Shown here: positions 33,734-42,569 of the stretch, one piece after another
How the letters are laid out: each line of letters opens with the position of its first letter
How positions within the stretch are numbered: the first letter of the stretch is position 1
Origin: Butyrivibrio fibrisolvens
GTDB taxonomy: Bacteria; Bacillota; Clostridia; Lachnospirales; Lachnospiraceae
Assembly (NCBI RefSeq): GCF_023206215.1
Contig: NZ_CP065800.1
Span: 868,001 to 932,000, forward strand
Reading direction: 5' to 3'
Length of the DNA: 64,000 nucleotides
Program-made: the position numbers and the translations under genes
Notes under the pieces: generated by a model
Databases searched by the model: none
Seen by the model: the letters and a program-made list of their open reading frames with translations, nothing else
What the model was told of the DNA's origin: nothing

Positions 33734-34558
33734 GATATAGGTGAGAAATTTAAAAAAATACGCAAACAAAGAAAATTAACTATACAGCAGCTAAGCGAAA
33801 TAGCGGGTTCAAAAGCAAGTATATCAGCCTTTGAGAATGGTAAATCTTCATTATCTACCGATGTTTTATTATCGTTGGCTTCTGAAATGTGTTTGAATTA
33901 TGACGAAATTCTTGATATGCAAGAGAATAATATAAAAATAATTGCTCTTGATCATAAGATTCAGAAGGCATTAGCCACAAAAGATGAAGAACAGTTTCGT
34001 GAGTGCATCGCCTCAATATGGGAAAAGTATCATAAATCAGGCAATTATCAATATTGGATGTTAGCAACCAGTTGTGAAGTCTTAGGAGAAGATGTCTTTG
34101 GCTGGACGGCTTCGGAAAATCTTGTCGAATCGCTTAGAGATTACTTTTTTTCAATTGAAGTATGGACTATGTTTGATATTGCTCAATTAGGTTTAATAGT
34201 TAATAAATTGAATAATGAAAGCATTTATCTATTGGCCAAAGAAATACATAAACAGCTACATTCTCCCCTTCGTAATGGTTATGATAGAGTCGGAGTCGAT
34301 ACCATATTAGAAATGATAACTATTTTATTAAAACGTAAAGATAAGAATGATTCTAACAAGCTTATAGAATTATTAGAGAAAAGCGCTATGCCATTTTATT
34401 TTGCATATCAAACAGCAAGATTAAAGTATCTAAGAAGTATCTGGAACTGTCTTTTTACTAATGATGACTTGGCTATATCTAAAAAGGAAGCAATATTATC
34501 AGCGGTTGAAGTTATTTTATCCTCCGAAATAGCAGAAAAATGGCAATCAGATTTCTAA
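33731..34558 (+). CDS. Rgg/GadR/MutR-family transcriptional regulator
   Basis: 275 residues from ATG 33731. The upstream 32 codons of the open frame are repeat copy C. An N-terminal XRE helix-turn-helix (FKKIRKQRKLTIQQLSEIAGSKASISAFENGKSSLS) is followed by an all-helical C-terminal region like the Rgg peptide-binding domain. Rgg proteins sense imported short peptides in quorum sensing. It faces the ABC exporter gene and the 25-residue CGFGC peptide (tail to tail), so these three may form one signalling or peptide-production unit. The Rgg call rests on layout and sequence style. Confidence 0.75.
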   Translation: MDIGEKFKKIRKQRKLTIQQLSEIAGSKASISAFENGKSSLSTDVLLSLASEMCLNYDEILDMQENNIKIIALDHKIQKALATKDEEQFRECIASIWEKYHKSGNYQYWMLATSCEVLGEDVFGWTASENLVESLRDYFFSIEVWTMFDIAQLGLIVNKLNNESIYLLAKEIHKQLHSPLRNGYDRVGVDTILEMITILLKRKDKNDSNKLIELLEKSAMPFYFAYQTARLKYLRSIWNCLFTNDDLAISKKEAILSAVEVILSSEIAEKWQSDF

Positions 34559-34602
34559 TTGCCATTTCTTTCGCCAATACCCCAATTACCAACATTACCT
34601 AT

Positions 34603-36285
34603 CTACGATACGTTATAAAGAGAATAGAAATATTCTTTCTTACTCATCAGTTCATCAAAGGTTCCTTGCTCAAATATGGAACCATTCTTAATGACAAGGA
34701 TATGATCAAACTTAGTTAGCAACTTCTCATCCAATTTATGCGTTATAATTAGTTTTGTTGAATCCTTTATATTAAGAATTGCGGTCATTACATCATGAGA
34801 TGTTTGATTGTCAAGTGCTGCAGTGGCTTCATCAGCAACAAAGAGCTTACTTTGCTTTAATATACTCCGGGCAATTGATATACGCTGACGCTCTCCACCT
34901 GAAAGGTTACACCCGCAAGCTCCACAATGATAATTAATTCCTTTTTCATTTACAATTGATCTTAATCCGGACTGGTCTATTGCCCAATCTATTAAATCCT
35001 TATCGAATTTTTTAAAAAGAGTGATATTATCAAGGATGGTTCCATCAAAGATAAATACATTTTGTTGAATGATGGAAACTTGTTCAGAAATAGAATCTAA
35101 ATTATAATTCTTTAGGTCTGTGTCGTCATATAGTATTTCACCACTATAATTATCCATCATCCCGGCAATCAAACTAACCAAAGTGGTTTTTCCACTTCCT
35201 GATTCACCAACTATAGCGTATGATTCGCCATTATTGAGTTTAAGATTGATATTATTCAAAATGGTATTGTCTTCATATCCAAAAGATACATTATTTAGGC
35301 TAATGGCATCAGGGAACTCCTTTAATACTTCTCCAGAAGCAAGTAAATTATTTTGAAGTTCTTTTTCCATTTTATCAATTAGTGAAGAGGCTGCTTTACG
35401 TGTAGACAAAAGCTGTGGAACACTCATTATAGGTTTCATAAAATTACCAAGTAAACTTGTAAAACTAACAAGAATACCTACAGTTAAATTGTTTCCACGT
35501 AAGATAAAATATGCACCAAATATAAGAACCCCCAATTGTGGAAGAGTACCTCCTAATGAAAGAACCGTCTGAATTCTACCAATCTCACAATTCTTATTAA
35601 ATTTAATTCTCTCTAATTTACGATCCCTATCGCAAAATAAACCTGTAACTTCGTGTTCTGCCTGAAAGCTTTTAATGACACTAAATCCATTTAACAGATC
35701 CTGAATAAAAGCCATGAAGTTTGAGTTTTCTAAAGACACGGCTTTTTCTTGTTCTGATAATCTGTTTCCTAAGATAGACGATAGTAATAAAGGAATAGCA
35801 AGAAATACAATAGTAACGATTGATAATAATGGACTGTAATATAACATGAGCCCCAACGCTCCGAAGAAGAGTACTATATTAGCAACTAATGAAGCAGTCC
35901 CTTTTATGTAATTGTTCTCGATTACAGCAACATCGTTAGTCATTCCGGATAGATATGTGCTGGTTTTTTCGTTATAAAAAGTTCTGGGAGCTTTTTTTAT
36001 TAGTTCTTTATAAAGAGTATCTTTGTAAGTTGTTAAAGATCTTTTAACAACCAAAGCCTCAAAATAATACAAAGAAATAGATATAAGACCTATAAATGCT
36101 ATAAGCAATGAGCATCTAAATACAACTAATTTAAAAGATGATAAACTACTAGATGATGCTACATCAATAATATTCTTTAAAAGTGCAGCTATTACGAGTG
36201 ATAATAGACTATCTATCACTACTAATAATACATATATGCTGTATGTGATTCTATTATTCTTATATAAACACTTTTTTAAATTCAT
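34603..36285 (-). CDS. ABC exporter, fused membrane and ATPase domains
   Basis: 560 residues: six membrane helices (residues 15-300) fused to an ATPase with Walker A GESGSGKTTLVSLI, signature NLSGGERQRISIAR, Walker B LFVADEATAALD and H-loop ITHKLDE. It has no C39 protease domain. GGAGGT lies 8 bases before the ATG. It is 70 bases downstream of the 25-residue CGFGC peptide gene with a hairpin between them, so it most likely exports that peptide or a processed form. The region just before the signature contains CGACGC, unusual in this family. Confidence 0.88.
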   Translation of the reverse strand: MNLKKCLYKNNRITYSIYVLLVVIDSLLSLVIAALLKNIIDVASSSSLSSFKLVVFRCSLLIAFIGLISISLYYFEALVVKRSLTTYKDTLYKELIKKAPRTFYNEKTSTYLSGMTNDVAVIENNYIKGTASLVANIVLFFGALGLMLYYSPLLSIVTIVFLAIPLLLSSILGNRLSEQEKAVSLENSNFMAFIQDLLNGFSVIKSFQAEHEVTGLFCDRDRKLERIKFNKNCEIGRIQTVLSLGGTLPQLGVLIFGAYFILRGNNLTVGILVSFTSLLGNFMKPIMSVPQLLSTRKAASSLIDKMEKELQNNLLASGEVLKEFPDAISLNNVSFGYEDNTILNNINLKLNNGESYAIVGESGSGKTTLVSLIAGMMDNYSGEILYDDTDLKNYNLDSISEQVSIIQQNVFIFDGTILDNITLFKKFDKDLIDWAIDQSGLRSIVNEKGINYHCGACGCNLSGGERQRISIARSILKQSKLFVADEATAALDNQTSHDVMTAILNIKDSTKLIITHKLDEKLLTKFDHILVIKNGSIFEQGTFDELMSKKEYFYSLYNVS

Positions 36286-36307
36286 AGTATACCTCCATCA
36301 AGAAATA

Positions 36308-36345
36308 GCAAGTTCAATAACCGTAATATTAGCTATTGAACTTGC
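36308..36345 (-). terminator. Attenuator hairpin between peptide and exporter genes
   Basis: A perfect 12-bp stem (GCAAGTTCAATA / TATTGAACTTGC) with a 14-base loop, lying between the CGFGC peptide stop and the exporter start. No T-run, so probably partial termination or mRNA processing that favours high peptide output. Confidence 0.6.
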
Positions 36346-36355
36346 AACTTTCCAT

Positions 36356-36433
36356 TTAGCAACCAAAACCACAAATGATGTTCTTGAGAGCTTCAAATGA
36401 TCTTATAACAGAAGAATTTGTTTTCACTTTCAT
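36356..36433 (-). CDS. Short 25-residue peptide ending CGFGC (candidate RiPP or signal precursor)
   Basis: MKVKTNSSVIRSFEALKNII then CGFGC, 25 residues. A GGGGG ribosome binding site lies 8 bases before the ATG. Directly downstream are a hairpin and a gene for a fused ABC exporter, and the Rgg-type regulator faces the exporter. The two C-terminal cysteines spaced by GFG could form a ring (disulfide or thioether). I do not recognise the family. No modification enzyme is visible next to it. Real as a gene by context; role inferred. Confidence 0.6.
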   Translation of the reverse strand: MKVKTNSSVIRSFEALKNIICGFGC

Positions 36434-36499
36434 TAAGTTTTCCCCCTTTCGTTTGGCATATATAGAATATACAACTAATCAGCTTAAACTTTATGAAAG

Positions 36500-36513
36500 T
36501 TCGGAAATCCGAA
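36500..36513. promoter_or_regulatory. Palindromic candidate operator
   Basis: TTCGGA-AA-TCCGAA, a 14-bp palindrome about 65 bases upstream of the peptide ATG (minus strand), beyond a TATATT-like -10 region. A candidate Rgg binding site; inferred. Confidence 0.3.
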
Positions 36514-36676
36514 AAAAGACACAGGGAAAAAGAAAAAACGCTTATAATTGGAGATTTTTGTTTTTGGAAGATGATGTATTGCAGGACAAACAGGAATAAT
36601 ACTTAATAGGAAGAAAAAAGCTGAAAGATATAAGCAGTGCATATACTTATTCGCTCCTTGCTAAAATCCATAACTA

Positions 36677-36696
36677 GTGCTACACTACAGTAGCAC
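36677..36696. terminator. Hairpin between peptide promoter and thi leader
   Basis: GTGCTAC-ACTACA-GTAGCAC, 7-bp perfect stem, followed by GTTAAAAAATT. It sits between two oppositely oriented transcripts. Confidence 0.4.
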
Positions 36697-36717
36697 GTTA
36701 AAAAATTATGTATAAAA

Positions 36718-36723
36718 TATAAT
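36718..36723 (+). promoter_or_regulatory. -10 box of the thi operon
   Basis: TATAAT, about 5-7 bases before the riboswitch begins. A -35 match is poor, so only the -10 is listed. Confidence 0.45.
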
Positions 36724-36727
36724 ACAT

Positions 36728-36816
36728 GACAAGGGGAGCTGGTTACCGGCTGAGAGGTGTGAAGAACACGACCCTGTACCTGATTTGGATAATGCCAACG
36801 TAGGAATCGTCGACAA
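36728..36816 (+). ncRNA. TPP riboswitch (THI element)
   Basis: Shows the conserved THI-box parts in order: GGGGAGC, CTGAGAG, then ACCCTGTACCTGATTTGGAT and AATGCCAACGTAGGAA. It binds thiamin pyrophosphate and, with the terminator at 36849, turns off the downstream thi operon when TPP is high. A 20-base perfect palindrome (ACAAGTAGCA / TGCTACTTGT, 36813-36832) follows and could be the switching helix. Confidence 0.95.
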
Positions 36817-36848
36817 GTAGCATGCTACTTGTAACTATAGCAATACTT

Positions 36849-36877
36849 AGCGCCATCCAATTAGATGGCGCTTTTTT
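36849..36877 (+). terminator. Riboswitch-controlled terminator
   Basis: AGCGCCATC / GATGGCGCT, 9-bp stem, then TTTTTT. Located between the TPP aptamer and the first thi gene. Confidence 0.85.
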
Positions 36878-36915
36878 ATTCGATAAGATTTCTTTATTGA
36901 ATAAAGAGTATCTCT

Positions 36916-38634
36916 ATGGATGAAGCAGTACTAAATGTTGTATGTAAGCTAAAACAGCGAGCATCTATAGTACAAAGCTTTCCTTCTATCCTCAGGTATG
37001 AGGAATCTAGCACATATTCAGCCAGCCACGATATGAATATGAAAAGTCTTATACGAAAACACAATCCTCAGATTCACATTATCACTAATAATATAACTGC
37101 TGAGATATCCGTTAATGCAGTACTTGCATTAGGTGCTGCTGCAATAGGCGCGGATAGCCTTCTTGAAGTGTCCGAAATCACTTCATCTTCTGATGCTCTT
37201 GTACTTAATACAGGAACTCCATCTATAGACAGATACGAAGCTTTTCGCCTTGCGGGGTTAAGCGCCAATACTAAAAACATACCTGTTGTTCTGGATCCTG
37301 TTGGAGTTGGAGCATCCACTTTTAGAAAAGAAAATATCTTACGTCTTCTTAATGATATCAATGTTACCTGCATAAGGGGTAATGCCACTGAGATTATGAA
37401 TCTATGTGATTTGATCGTTGATAAAAGCTGTGATGAAAGACTTGATCAAACAGATGGAAGATTAGAACAACCTGATAATATAATGCCCTTTAAACTCCAA
37501 TCTGATAAAGTAATCTCACGCGGCGTTGAAGATGCCGGCCTTGGATTTAGTAAGGATGCAGTTATCTCTTTATCCAAAAAGCTTGACGCTATCATTGTAA
37601 TCTCCGGAGAAACAGTAACTGTAGTATCTGCAAGAGACGATTTCTATAAAGAATATCCGGGCGGATCTATTTTCCAAAAGCAGTTTACAGGTGCAGGCTG
37701 TATGATGTCTGCCCTTGTTGGTACTTACCTTGCTGCAGGAAGAAAAGGAAACATAACTGATATAGACAGCGTAGAAAGCTGCATTAGGGATTATGAAAGC
37801 TGTGCAAGGAAAGCTGAACGCAGAGTATATGGAAGCAGGAATATAGGCACGATGAATTATCGTAATACTCTCATTGATGAACTCAGCCTTCTTGATAAAC
37901 CCTGGAGATACCGATTCGATAAAAGTGATCTTAATCTATATGCCATTACAGATAGAAGCTGGATTTTAAATGACAACGATTCTTGCAGTGAATCCTCCTT
38001 AGAAGATAACTCTTGTAATAGTAATAAAGCTTCAAAAGAATCATTATATTGCAAATCTTTGGAAGAAGCCGTAGAAAAGGCAATCCTTGGAGGCGCCACA
38101 ATAATCCAGCTTCGTGAAAAGAATATATCAGATGATGAGTATATTAAAAGAGCAGAATCTATAAAATCAGTATGTGATAAATACAATATCCCTCTTATCA
38201 TCAATGACAATGTTGACGTTGCCCTTAAAGTAAAGGCTGCAGGAGTTCATGTCGGACAGGGCGACACTTCTGTAAGCAAGGCAAGGAGCATCCTTGGAAA
38301 AGATTACATAATAGGTGCAACAGCCCATAACCTTGAGGAAGCAAAGATAGCTCAAACATGTGGTGCGGACTATCTGGGAGTGGGAGCTGCCTTTGGCTCT
38401 TCAACCAAGAAGGATGCCAAACCGCTTACAAGTCTTGAAACCTATAAAGAGATCACCTCTAACATTTCGATTCCGATTGTAGCCATAGGCGGTATCAATG
38501 AGTCCAATATGGATCTTCTTACAGGAAGCGGGATAGCGGGAGTAGCTATAATATCAGGCATTTTCAGTGCTTTAGATATAGAGAAACAGGCTAATATTTT
38601 AAGCCGGAAGGCAAAGGAGGATTTTTTATCATGA
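36916..38634 (+). CDS. thiM-thiE: Fused hydroxyethylthiazole kinase / thiamin-phosphate synthase
   Basis: 572 residues, two enzymes in one chain. Residues 45-330: ThiM, phosphorylating salvaged hydroxyethylthiazole (ITNNITAEISVNAVLALGA, PVVLDPVGVGAS, TGAGCMMSALVG). Residues 335-572: ThiE, joining HMP-PP and thiazole phosphate (LYAITD, IQLREKN, PLIINDNVDVALKVKAAGVHVGQGD, VAIGGI). An Asn/Ser-rich linker of about 30 residues separates parts of the ThiE N-terminus. The ThiM part has about 45 extra residues at its start, so a later start at an internal ATG is possible. First gene under the TPP riboswitch. Confidence 0.95.
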   Translation: MDEAVLNVVCKLKQRASIVQSFPSILRYEESSTYSASHDMNMKSLIRKHNPQIHIITNNITAEISVNAVLALGAAAIGADSLLEVSEITSSSDALVLNTGTPSIDRYEAFRLAGLSANTKNIPVVLDPVGVGASTFRKENILRLLNDINVTCIRGNATEIMNLCDLIVDKSCDERLDQTDGRLEQPDNIMPFKLQSDKVISRGVEDAGLGFSKDAVISLSKKLDAIIVISGETVTVVSARDDFYKEYPGGSIFQKQFTGAGCMMSALVGTYLAAGRKGNITDIDSVESCIRDYESCARKAERRVYGSRNIGTMNYRNTLIDELSLLDKPWRYRFDKSDLNLYAITDRSWILNDNDSCSESSLEDNSCNSNKASKESLYCKSLEEAVEKAILGGATIIQLREKNISDDEYIKRAESIKSVCDKYNIPLIINDNVDVALKVKAAGVHVGQGDTSVSKARSILGKDYIIGATAHNLEEAKIAQTCGADYLGVGAAFGSSTKKDAKPLTSLETYKEITSNISIPIVAIGGINESNMDLLTGSGIAGVAIISGIFSALDIEKQANILSRKAKEDFLS

Positions 38635-39164
38635 AAAAAGCTGAAGTTAAAAAACTTGTTGTTGCTGCAATGTTTGTAGCTCTTGCAGTATCACTGTCTA
38701 CATTTTCTTTTCCCATAGGAGCATCCAAGTGCTTCCCCATACAGCATATGGTAAACGTACTGAGCGCTGTGTTCCTTGGACCATGGTACGGGGTACTGGT
38801 AGCGTTTTGTACATCTCTTATCAGGAACCTTCTTGGAACAGGAACACTTCTTGCATTCCCCGGAAGTATGGTAGGTGCCCTTTGCTGCGGTCTTGTATAC
38901 AAGATATCCAGAAAGTTTATTCCTACTTATATAGCTGAAGTTGTAGGAACAGGTATACTTGGAGGCATCATTGCATTCCCTGTTGCAAGCCTTGTTATGG
39001 GAAAAGAAGCTGCTCTATTTACCTATGTCGTTCCATTCCTTGTAAGTACTGTAGGAGGAACTGTTATAGCAGCGCTCCTTATCACATTCCTTTACAAGAC
39101 CCATGCCATCAATACACTTACAGCTCTACTTGATGATGCAGATTCTATCAGGTCCAAGGCATAA
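38631..39164 (+). CDS. thiW: ThiW, thiamin-precursor ECF transporter S component
   Basis: 177 residues, five to six membrane helices. The ThiW pattern is clear in [33 protein letters not shown] and [22 protein letters not shown]. Predicted to bring in hydroxyethylthiazole with the shared ECF energising module encoded elsewhere. It overlaps the thiM-thiE stop by four bases (ATGA), a coupled start. It fits the salvage kinase in the preceding gene. Confidence 0.92.
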   Translation: MKKAEVKKLVVAAMFVALAVSLSTFSFPIGASKCFPIQHMVNVLSAVFLGPWYGVLVAFCTSLIRNLLGTGTLLAFPGSMVGALCCGLVYKISRKFIPTYIAEVVGTGILGGIIAFPVASLVMGKEAALFTYVVPFLVSTVGGTVIAALLITFLYKTHAINTLTALLDDADSIRSKA

Positions 39165-39237
39165 TATCTCTTCCATTTCTTTTACATAAAAAATCACTCT
39201 GGATATAAAACATAGAGTTAAAAACATGAGGTTAAAT

Positions 39238-40092
39238 ATGATAAAACACACAGCACTTACAATTGCAGGAAGCGATTCATCGGGCGGCGCGGGAATCCAG
39301 GCTGATCTTAAGGCAATGCTGGCCTGCGGCGTATTCGGTATGAGCGCTATAACAGCGATAACTGCCCAGAATACAACAGGTGTTAAGAGCATCATGCAGG
39401 TCACACCTGATATCCTCTCTGATCAGCTCGATATGGTATTTACAGATATATACCCGGAAGCTGTCAAGGTCGGAATGACATTTAACTGCGAGCTTATCAA
39501 GGTTATCTCTGGTAAACTTTCTGAATATAATGCCCGGAATATCGTAGTAGACCCTGTCATGGTCGCTACAAGCGGAGCAAGACTTATCGATGAAAAAGCC
39601 ATCGATAGTCTATGCAAGCTCTTACTTCCAAAGGCTGATCTTATCACCCCGAATATCCCTGAAGCAATGATACTATCAGGACTATCCAGCATATCTAACG
39701 AAGAAGATATGCTAGCAGCAGCAAGGATAATGGGTGAAACATTTGGCTGCTGCGTCCTTGTAAAAGGCGGTCATATGAGCGGTGATGAGTCATCTGCTGA
39801 TGTATTGTATAAGACTGATAATTCATACTTCTGGTATACATCGCCAAGGATTGATAATCCCAATACTCATGGAACAGGGTGCACCCTTTCAAGCGCGATT
39901 GCATCATACCTTGCCAAGGGAGATCCTATGGAAATAGCGATTTCAAAAGCTAAGAATTATCTGAGCAAAGCAATCGCTGCAGGTCTAAATCTAGGCAAGG
40001 GGTCAGGTCCTTTGTGGCATATGACAGCTAATGTATCAGAACGCTCATATTCAGAAGATAGCAATAGTTCACATAATATTTCAATTTCATAA
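39238..40092 (+). CDS. thiD: Hydroxymethylpyrimidine/phosphomethylpyrimidine kinase
   Basis: 284 residues. [22 protein letters not shown] at the start, then [23 protein letters not shown] and the [17 protein letters not shown] anion hole are the ThiD signature. It phosphorylates HMP twice for ThiE. Start ATG 39238 is preferred because GAGGTTA lies 7 bases upstream; the earlier ATG at 39226 would include that site in the coding region. Part of the thi operon. Confidence 0.93.
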   Translation: MIKHTALTIAGSDSSGGAGIQADLKAMLACGVFGMSAITAITAQNTTGVKSIMQVTPDILSDQLDMVFTDIYPEAVKVGMTFNCELIKVISGKLSEYNARNIVVDPVMVATSGARLIDEKAIDSLCKLLLPKADLITPNIPEAMILSGLSSISNEEDMLAAARIMGETFGCCVLVKGGHMSGDESSADVLYKTDNSYFWYTSPRIDNPNTHGTGCTLSSAIASYLAKGDPMEIAISKAKNYLSKAIAAGLNLGKGSGPLWHMTANVSERSYSEDSNSSHNISIS

Positions 40093-40117
40093 ATATGACG
40101 TAAGGGTCAAAAGTCAT
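40092..40117. repeat. 26-bp interspersed repeat, copy 3, with adjoining hairpin
   Basis: Identical over 26 bases to 5581-5606. It begins at the thiD stop and is followed by a hairpin TTCGATTCGAG-CTTG-CTCGAAATCGAA (40118-40145). Lies between thiD and thiC. Confidence 0.8.
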
Positions 40118-40189
40118 TTCGATTCGAGCTTGCTCGAAATCGAATATGTATTTCTGTAACATATAACACATAATAGATTAGGAGAATTC

Positions 40190-41503
40190 ATGAACAGACA
40201 GTATCACACACAAATGGAAGCAGCACGCATGGGAATCATAACTCCCGAAATGAAGATCGTTGCAAAAGATGAGGGAAGGACAGAAGAATATATCAGGGAT
40301 CTGGTTGCCAAAGGCCAGGTAGCAATCCCTGCAAACCCCGCCCACAAAGTCCTTAAGCCAAGCGGAATCGGTAGTATGCTTAAGACCAAGATCAACGTCA
40401 ACCTTGGTGTAAGCCGCGACTGTAAGGACTATGATATCGAGATGGAGAAGGTTATGAGTGCTGTAGATCTTGGCGCAGAAGCCATCATGGACCTTTCAAG
40501 CCATGGTAATACACAGCCTTTCAGACAGCTTCTGTGCAGTAAGTGCCCTGCCATGATCGGAACTGTTCCGATATATGACAGCGTGATTCACTATCAAAGA
40601 GACCTTGCTGAGCTTACTGCCCAGGATTTCATTGATGTTGTAAGACTTCATGCCGAGGACGGCGTAGACTTTGTAACTCTTCACTGCGGAATCACACGTA
40701 AGACCATCAGCCAGATAAGAGACGGCGGTCGTAAGATGAACATCGTAAGTAGAGGCGGAAGCCTTGTATTTGCCTGGATGGCTATGACAGGACATGAGAA
40801 TCCTTTCTATGAATATTATGATGAGATTCTCGATATCTGCAGAGAACATGACGTAACTGTAAGCCTTGGTGATGCCTGCAGACCGGGATGCCTTGCAGAT
40901 GCCACAGACGGATGCCAGATTGAAGAGCTTCTAAGACTTGGAGAACTGACTCAGAGAGCCTGGGATAAGGATGTACAGGTTATGGTAGAAGGCCCCGGAC
41001 ATGTTCCTATGGATCAGATTGCAGCCAACATGAAAGTCCAGCAGACAATCTGTAAGGGAGCTCCATTCTATGTCCTTGGACCTCTTGTAACAGACATCGC
41101 TCCTGGTTATGATCACATTACTGCTGCTATTGGCGGAGCTATCGCTGCAGCATCAGGAGCAGCTTTCCTGTGCTACGTAACTCCTGCTGAGCACCTTGCT
41201 CTTCCTAATGTTGATGATGTACGTCAGGGTATAATTGCAAGTAAGATCGCTGCTCACGCTGCGGATATTGCAAAGGGACTTCCTGGTGCAAGAGACCAGG
41301 ATGACAGGATGGCTGATGCAAGGCGTAAGCTCGACTGGGATGCTCAGTTCTTAGAAGCTCTTGACCCGGAAACTGCCAAAGCTATAAGAGACAGCCGCGC
41401 TCCTGAAGATGATCACAGTGATACCTGCAGTATGTGCGGTAAGTTCTGCGCAGTACGCAGCATGAACAAGGCGCTGGCTGGAGAATATATAGATATTTTA
41501 TAA
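40190..41503 (+). CDS. thiC: Phosphomethylpyrimidine synthase ThiC
   Basis: Radical-SAM enzyme that rearranges aminoimidazole ribotide to HMP phosphate, the de novo pyrimidine half of thiamin. 437 residues, the clostridial short form. INVNLGVSRDC, MDLSSHGNT, TLHCGI, VMVEGPGHVPMDQI, TDIAPGYDHI and the C-terminal [4Fe-4S] site CSMCGKFC are present. TAGGAGAATTC precedes the ATG. Last gene of the TPP-regulated operon; terminator at 41551. Confidence 0.97.
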   Translation: MNRQYHTQMEAARMGIITPEMKIVAKDEGRTEEYIRDLVAKGQVAIPANPAHKVLKPSGIGSMLKTKINVNLGVSRDCKDYDIEMEKVMSAVDLGAEAIMDLSSHGNTQPFRQLLCSKCPAMIGTVPIYDSVIHYQRDLAELTAQDFIDVVRLHAEDGVDFVTLHCGITRKTISQIRDGGRKMNIVSRGGSLVFAWMAMTGHENPFYEYYDEILDICREHDVTVSLGDACRPGCLADATDGCQIEELLRLGELTQRAWDKDVQVMVEGPGHVPMDQIAANMKVQQTICKGAPFYVLGPLVTDIAPGYDHITAAIGGAIAAASGAAFLCYVTPAEHLALPNVDDVRQGIIASKIAAHAADIAKGLPGARDQDDRMADARRKLDWDAQFLEALDPETAKAIRDSRAPEDDHSDTCSMCGKFCAVRSMNKALAGEYIDIL

Positions 41504-41516
41504 GCAAGTATTTGAT

Positions 41517-41535
41517 TTTTGACACCTTGTCAAAA
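41517..41535 (+). terminator. Small hairpin after thiC
   Basis: TTTTGACA-CCT-TGTCAAAA, perfect 8-bp stem, 14 bases after the thiC stop. Confidence 0.4.
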
Positions 41536-41550
41536 TGATAAATGTTAACC

Positions 41551-41597
41551 AAAAAGGGTATTATTCAATGATAAGATTGAAAAAATACCCTTTTTTG
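41551..41597 (+). terminator. Terminator of the thi operon
   Basis: AAAAAGGGTAT / ATACCCTTTTTT enclosing TTCAAT-GATAAG-ATTGAA, with the T-run in the right arm. Confidence 0.8.
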
Positions 41598-41702
41598 ATT
41601 TATATATGAACTTTATTGTTTGTCAGGCCTTGCGAAGGCAGAAGTTTTCAGAAAACATTGAAATGCCAGCATAATCAGGCTGCCACTCGTAGCTGCCTTA
41701 TG

Positions 41703-42569
41703 CTACAATTTAAACCATTGCAAATCTATTTTATCATTAGAAAGAACAGATTCTTTCCAGGATAGGTAATCATTTATATCTTTATATAGTAAGCAATCAT
41801 TTTGATTAACTAAATATAATATCTTATCACTGTCATGGTCATATTCAAAAGGAAATACCCCCTCATATTCTGGACAAGTGTTAATATCTAGTTCTTCTAC
41901 GCTTGCTATTTCAACATATTTTCCTTCCTTAAGATCAAACTCATATAATTCATAAGGCCAAAAATCATCATTATACATATATTGTGAATGTGGCACGTTT
42001 GCATAAATTATTCCATTGGAATAGAACTCTAATCCAATGTAGTAGTCAAATAATAGCTCAAAACCGCTTTGTTGGTCATAAACAAATATATAATCAGCAG
42101 AATCACTGTTATTAGTTCCACCTATTCGTATAAGTAGTTCGTTTTTGGAATCACCATTAATATCATATATGGAGATATAGTCTTCATAAGCTCGTTTCTT
42201 TTGCGTTTTGAAATCTGATTCATTATTGGAATAACAATATTGTCCATTGGGAAGATAGCCGGTAGCTTCAAGAATTACAATACATTCGTAATACTTGCGA
42301 TTTATAGTAGGATCATCTGAAAAAATTGGCAAATCGCTTTCTGTAAATGAAACAGATTTTTCTAAGTCATGGATGTCTATGTCCTCATTTGTAGAAGGCT
42401 GTATACTAGCATTGGTTGTATATGCGGCTGATGAACTATCGGAATATGAAATGGCACTATACTCATAAGAACTGTTTTCGTTACTCGTCGTTGGTGAGTC
42501 TGTTTTTGTACATGCATCTAAAGTTATTATAATTAGTAAAAGTATACTGATAATAAATAACTTTTTCAT
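41703..42569 (-). CDS. Hypothetical lipoprotein
   Basis: 288 residues from ATG 42569 (GGAGGT site 6 bases upstream). A lipoprotein signal with lipobox TLDAC, then a Ser/Thr/Tyr-rich linker of about 55 residues. The remainder contains SIYDINGDSKNELLIRI, a calcium-binding-like repeat of the kind seen in VCBS/FG-GAP proteins. I recognise no family. It stands alone in the minus direction between the thiamin operon and a sigma-factor pseudogene pair. Confidence 0.75.
   Translation of the reverse strand: MKKLFIISILLLIIITLDACTKTDSPTTSNENSSYEYSAISYSDSSSAAYTTNASIQPSTNEDIDIHDLEKSVSFTESDLPIFSDDPTINRKYYECIVILEATGYLPNGQYCYSNNESDFKTQKKRAYEDYISIYDINGDSKNELLIRIGGTNNSDSADYIFVYDQQSGFELLFDYYIGLEFYSNGIIYANVPHSQYMYNDDFWPYELYEFDLKEGKYVEIASVEELDINTCPEYEGVFPFEYDHDSDKILYLVNQNDCLLYKDINDYLSWKESVLSNDKIDLQWFKL

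Noticed and set aside
36375..36599. 74-codon plus-strand ORF
   Set aside because: It overlaps the CGFGC peptide gene antisense, has no ribosome binding site and no recognisable family.
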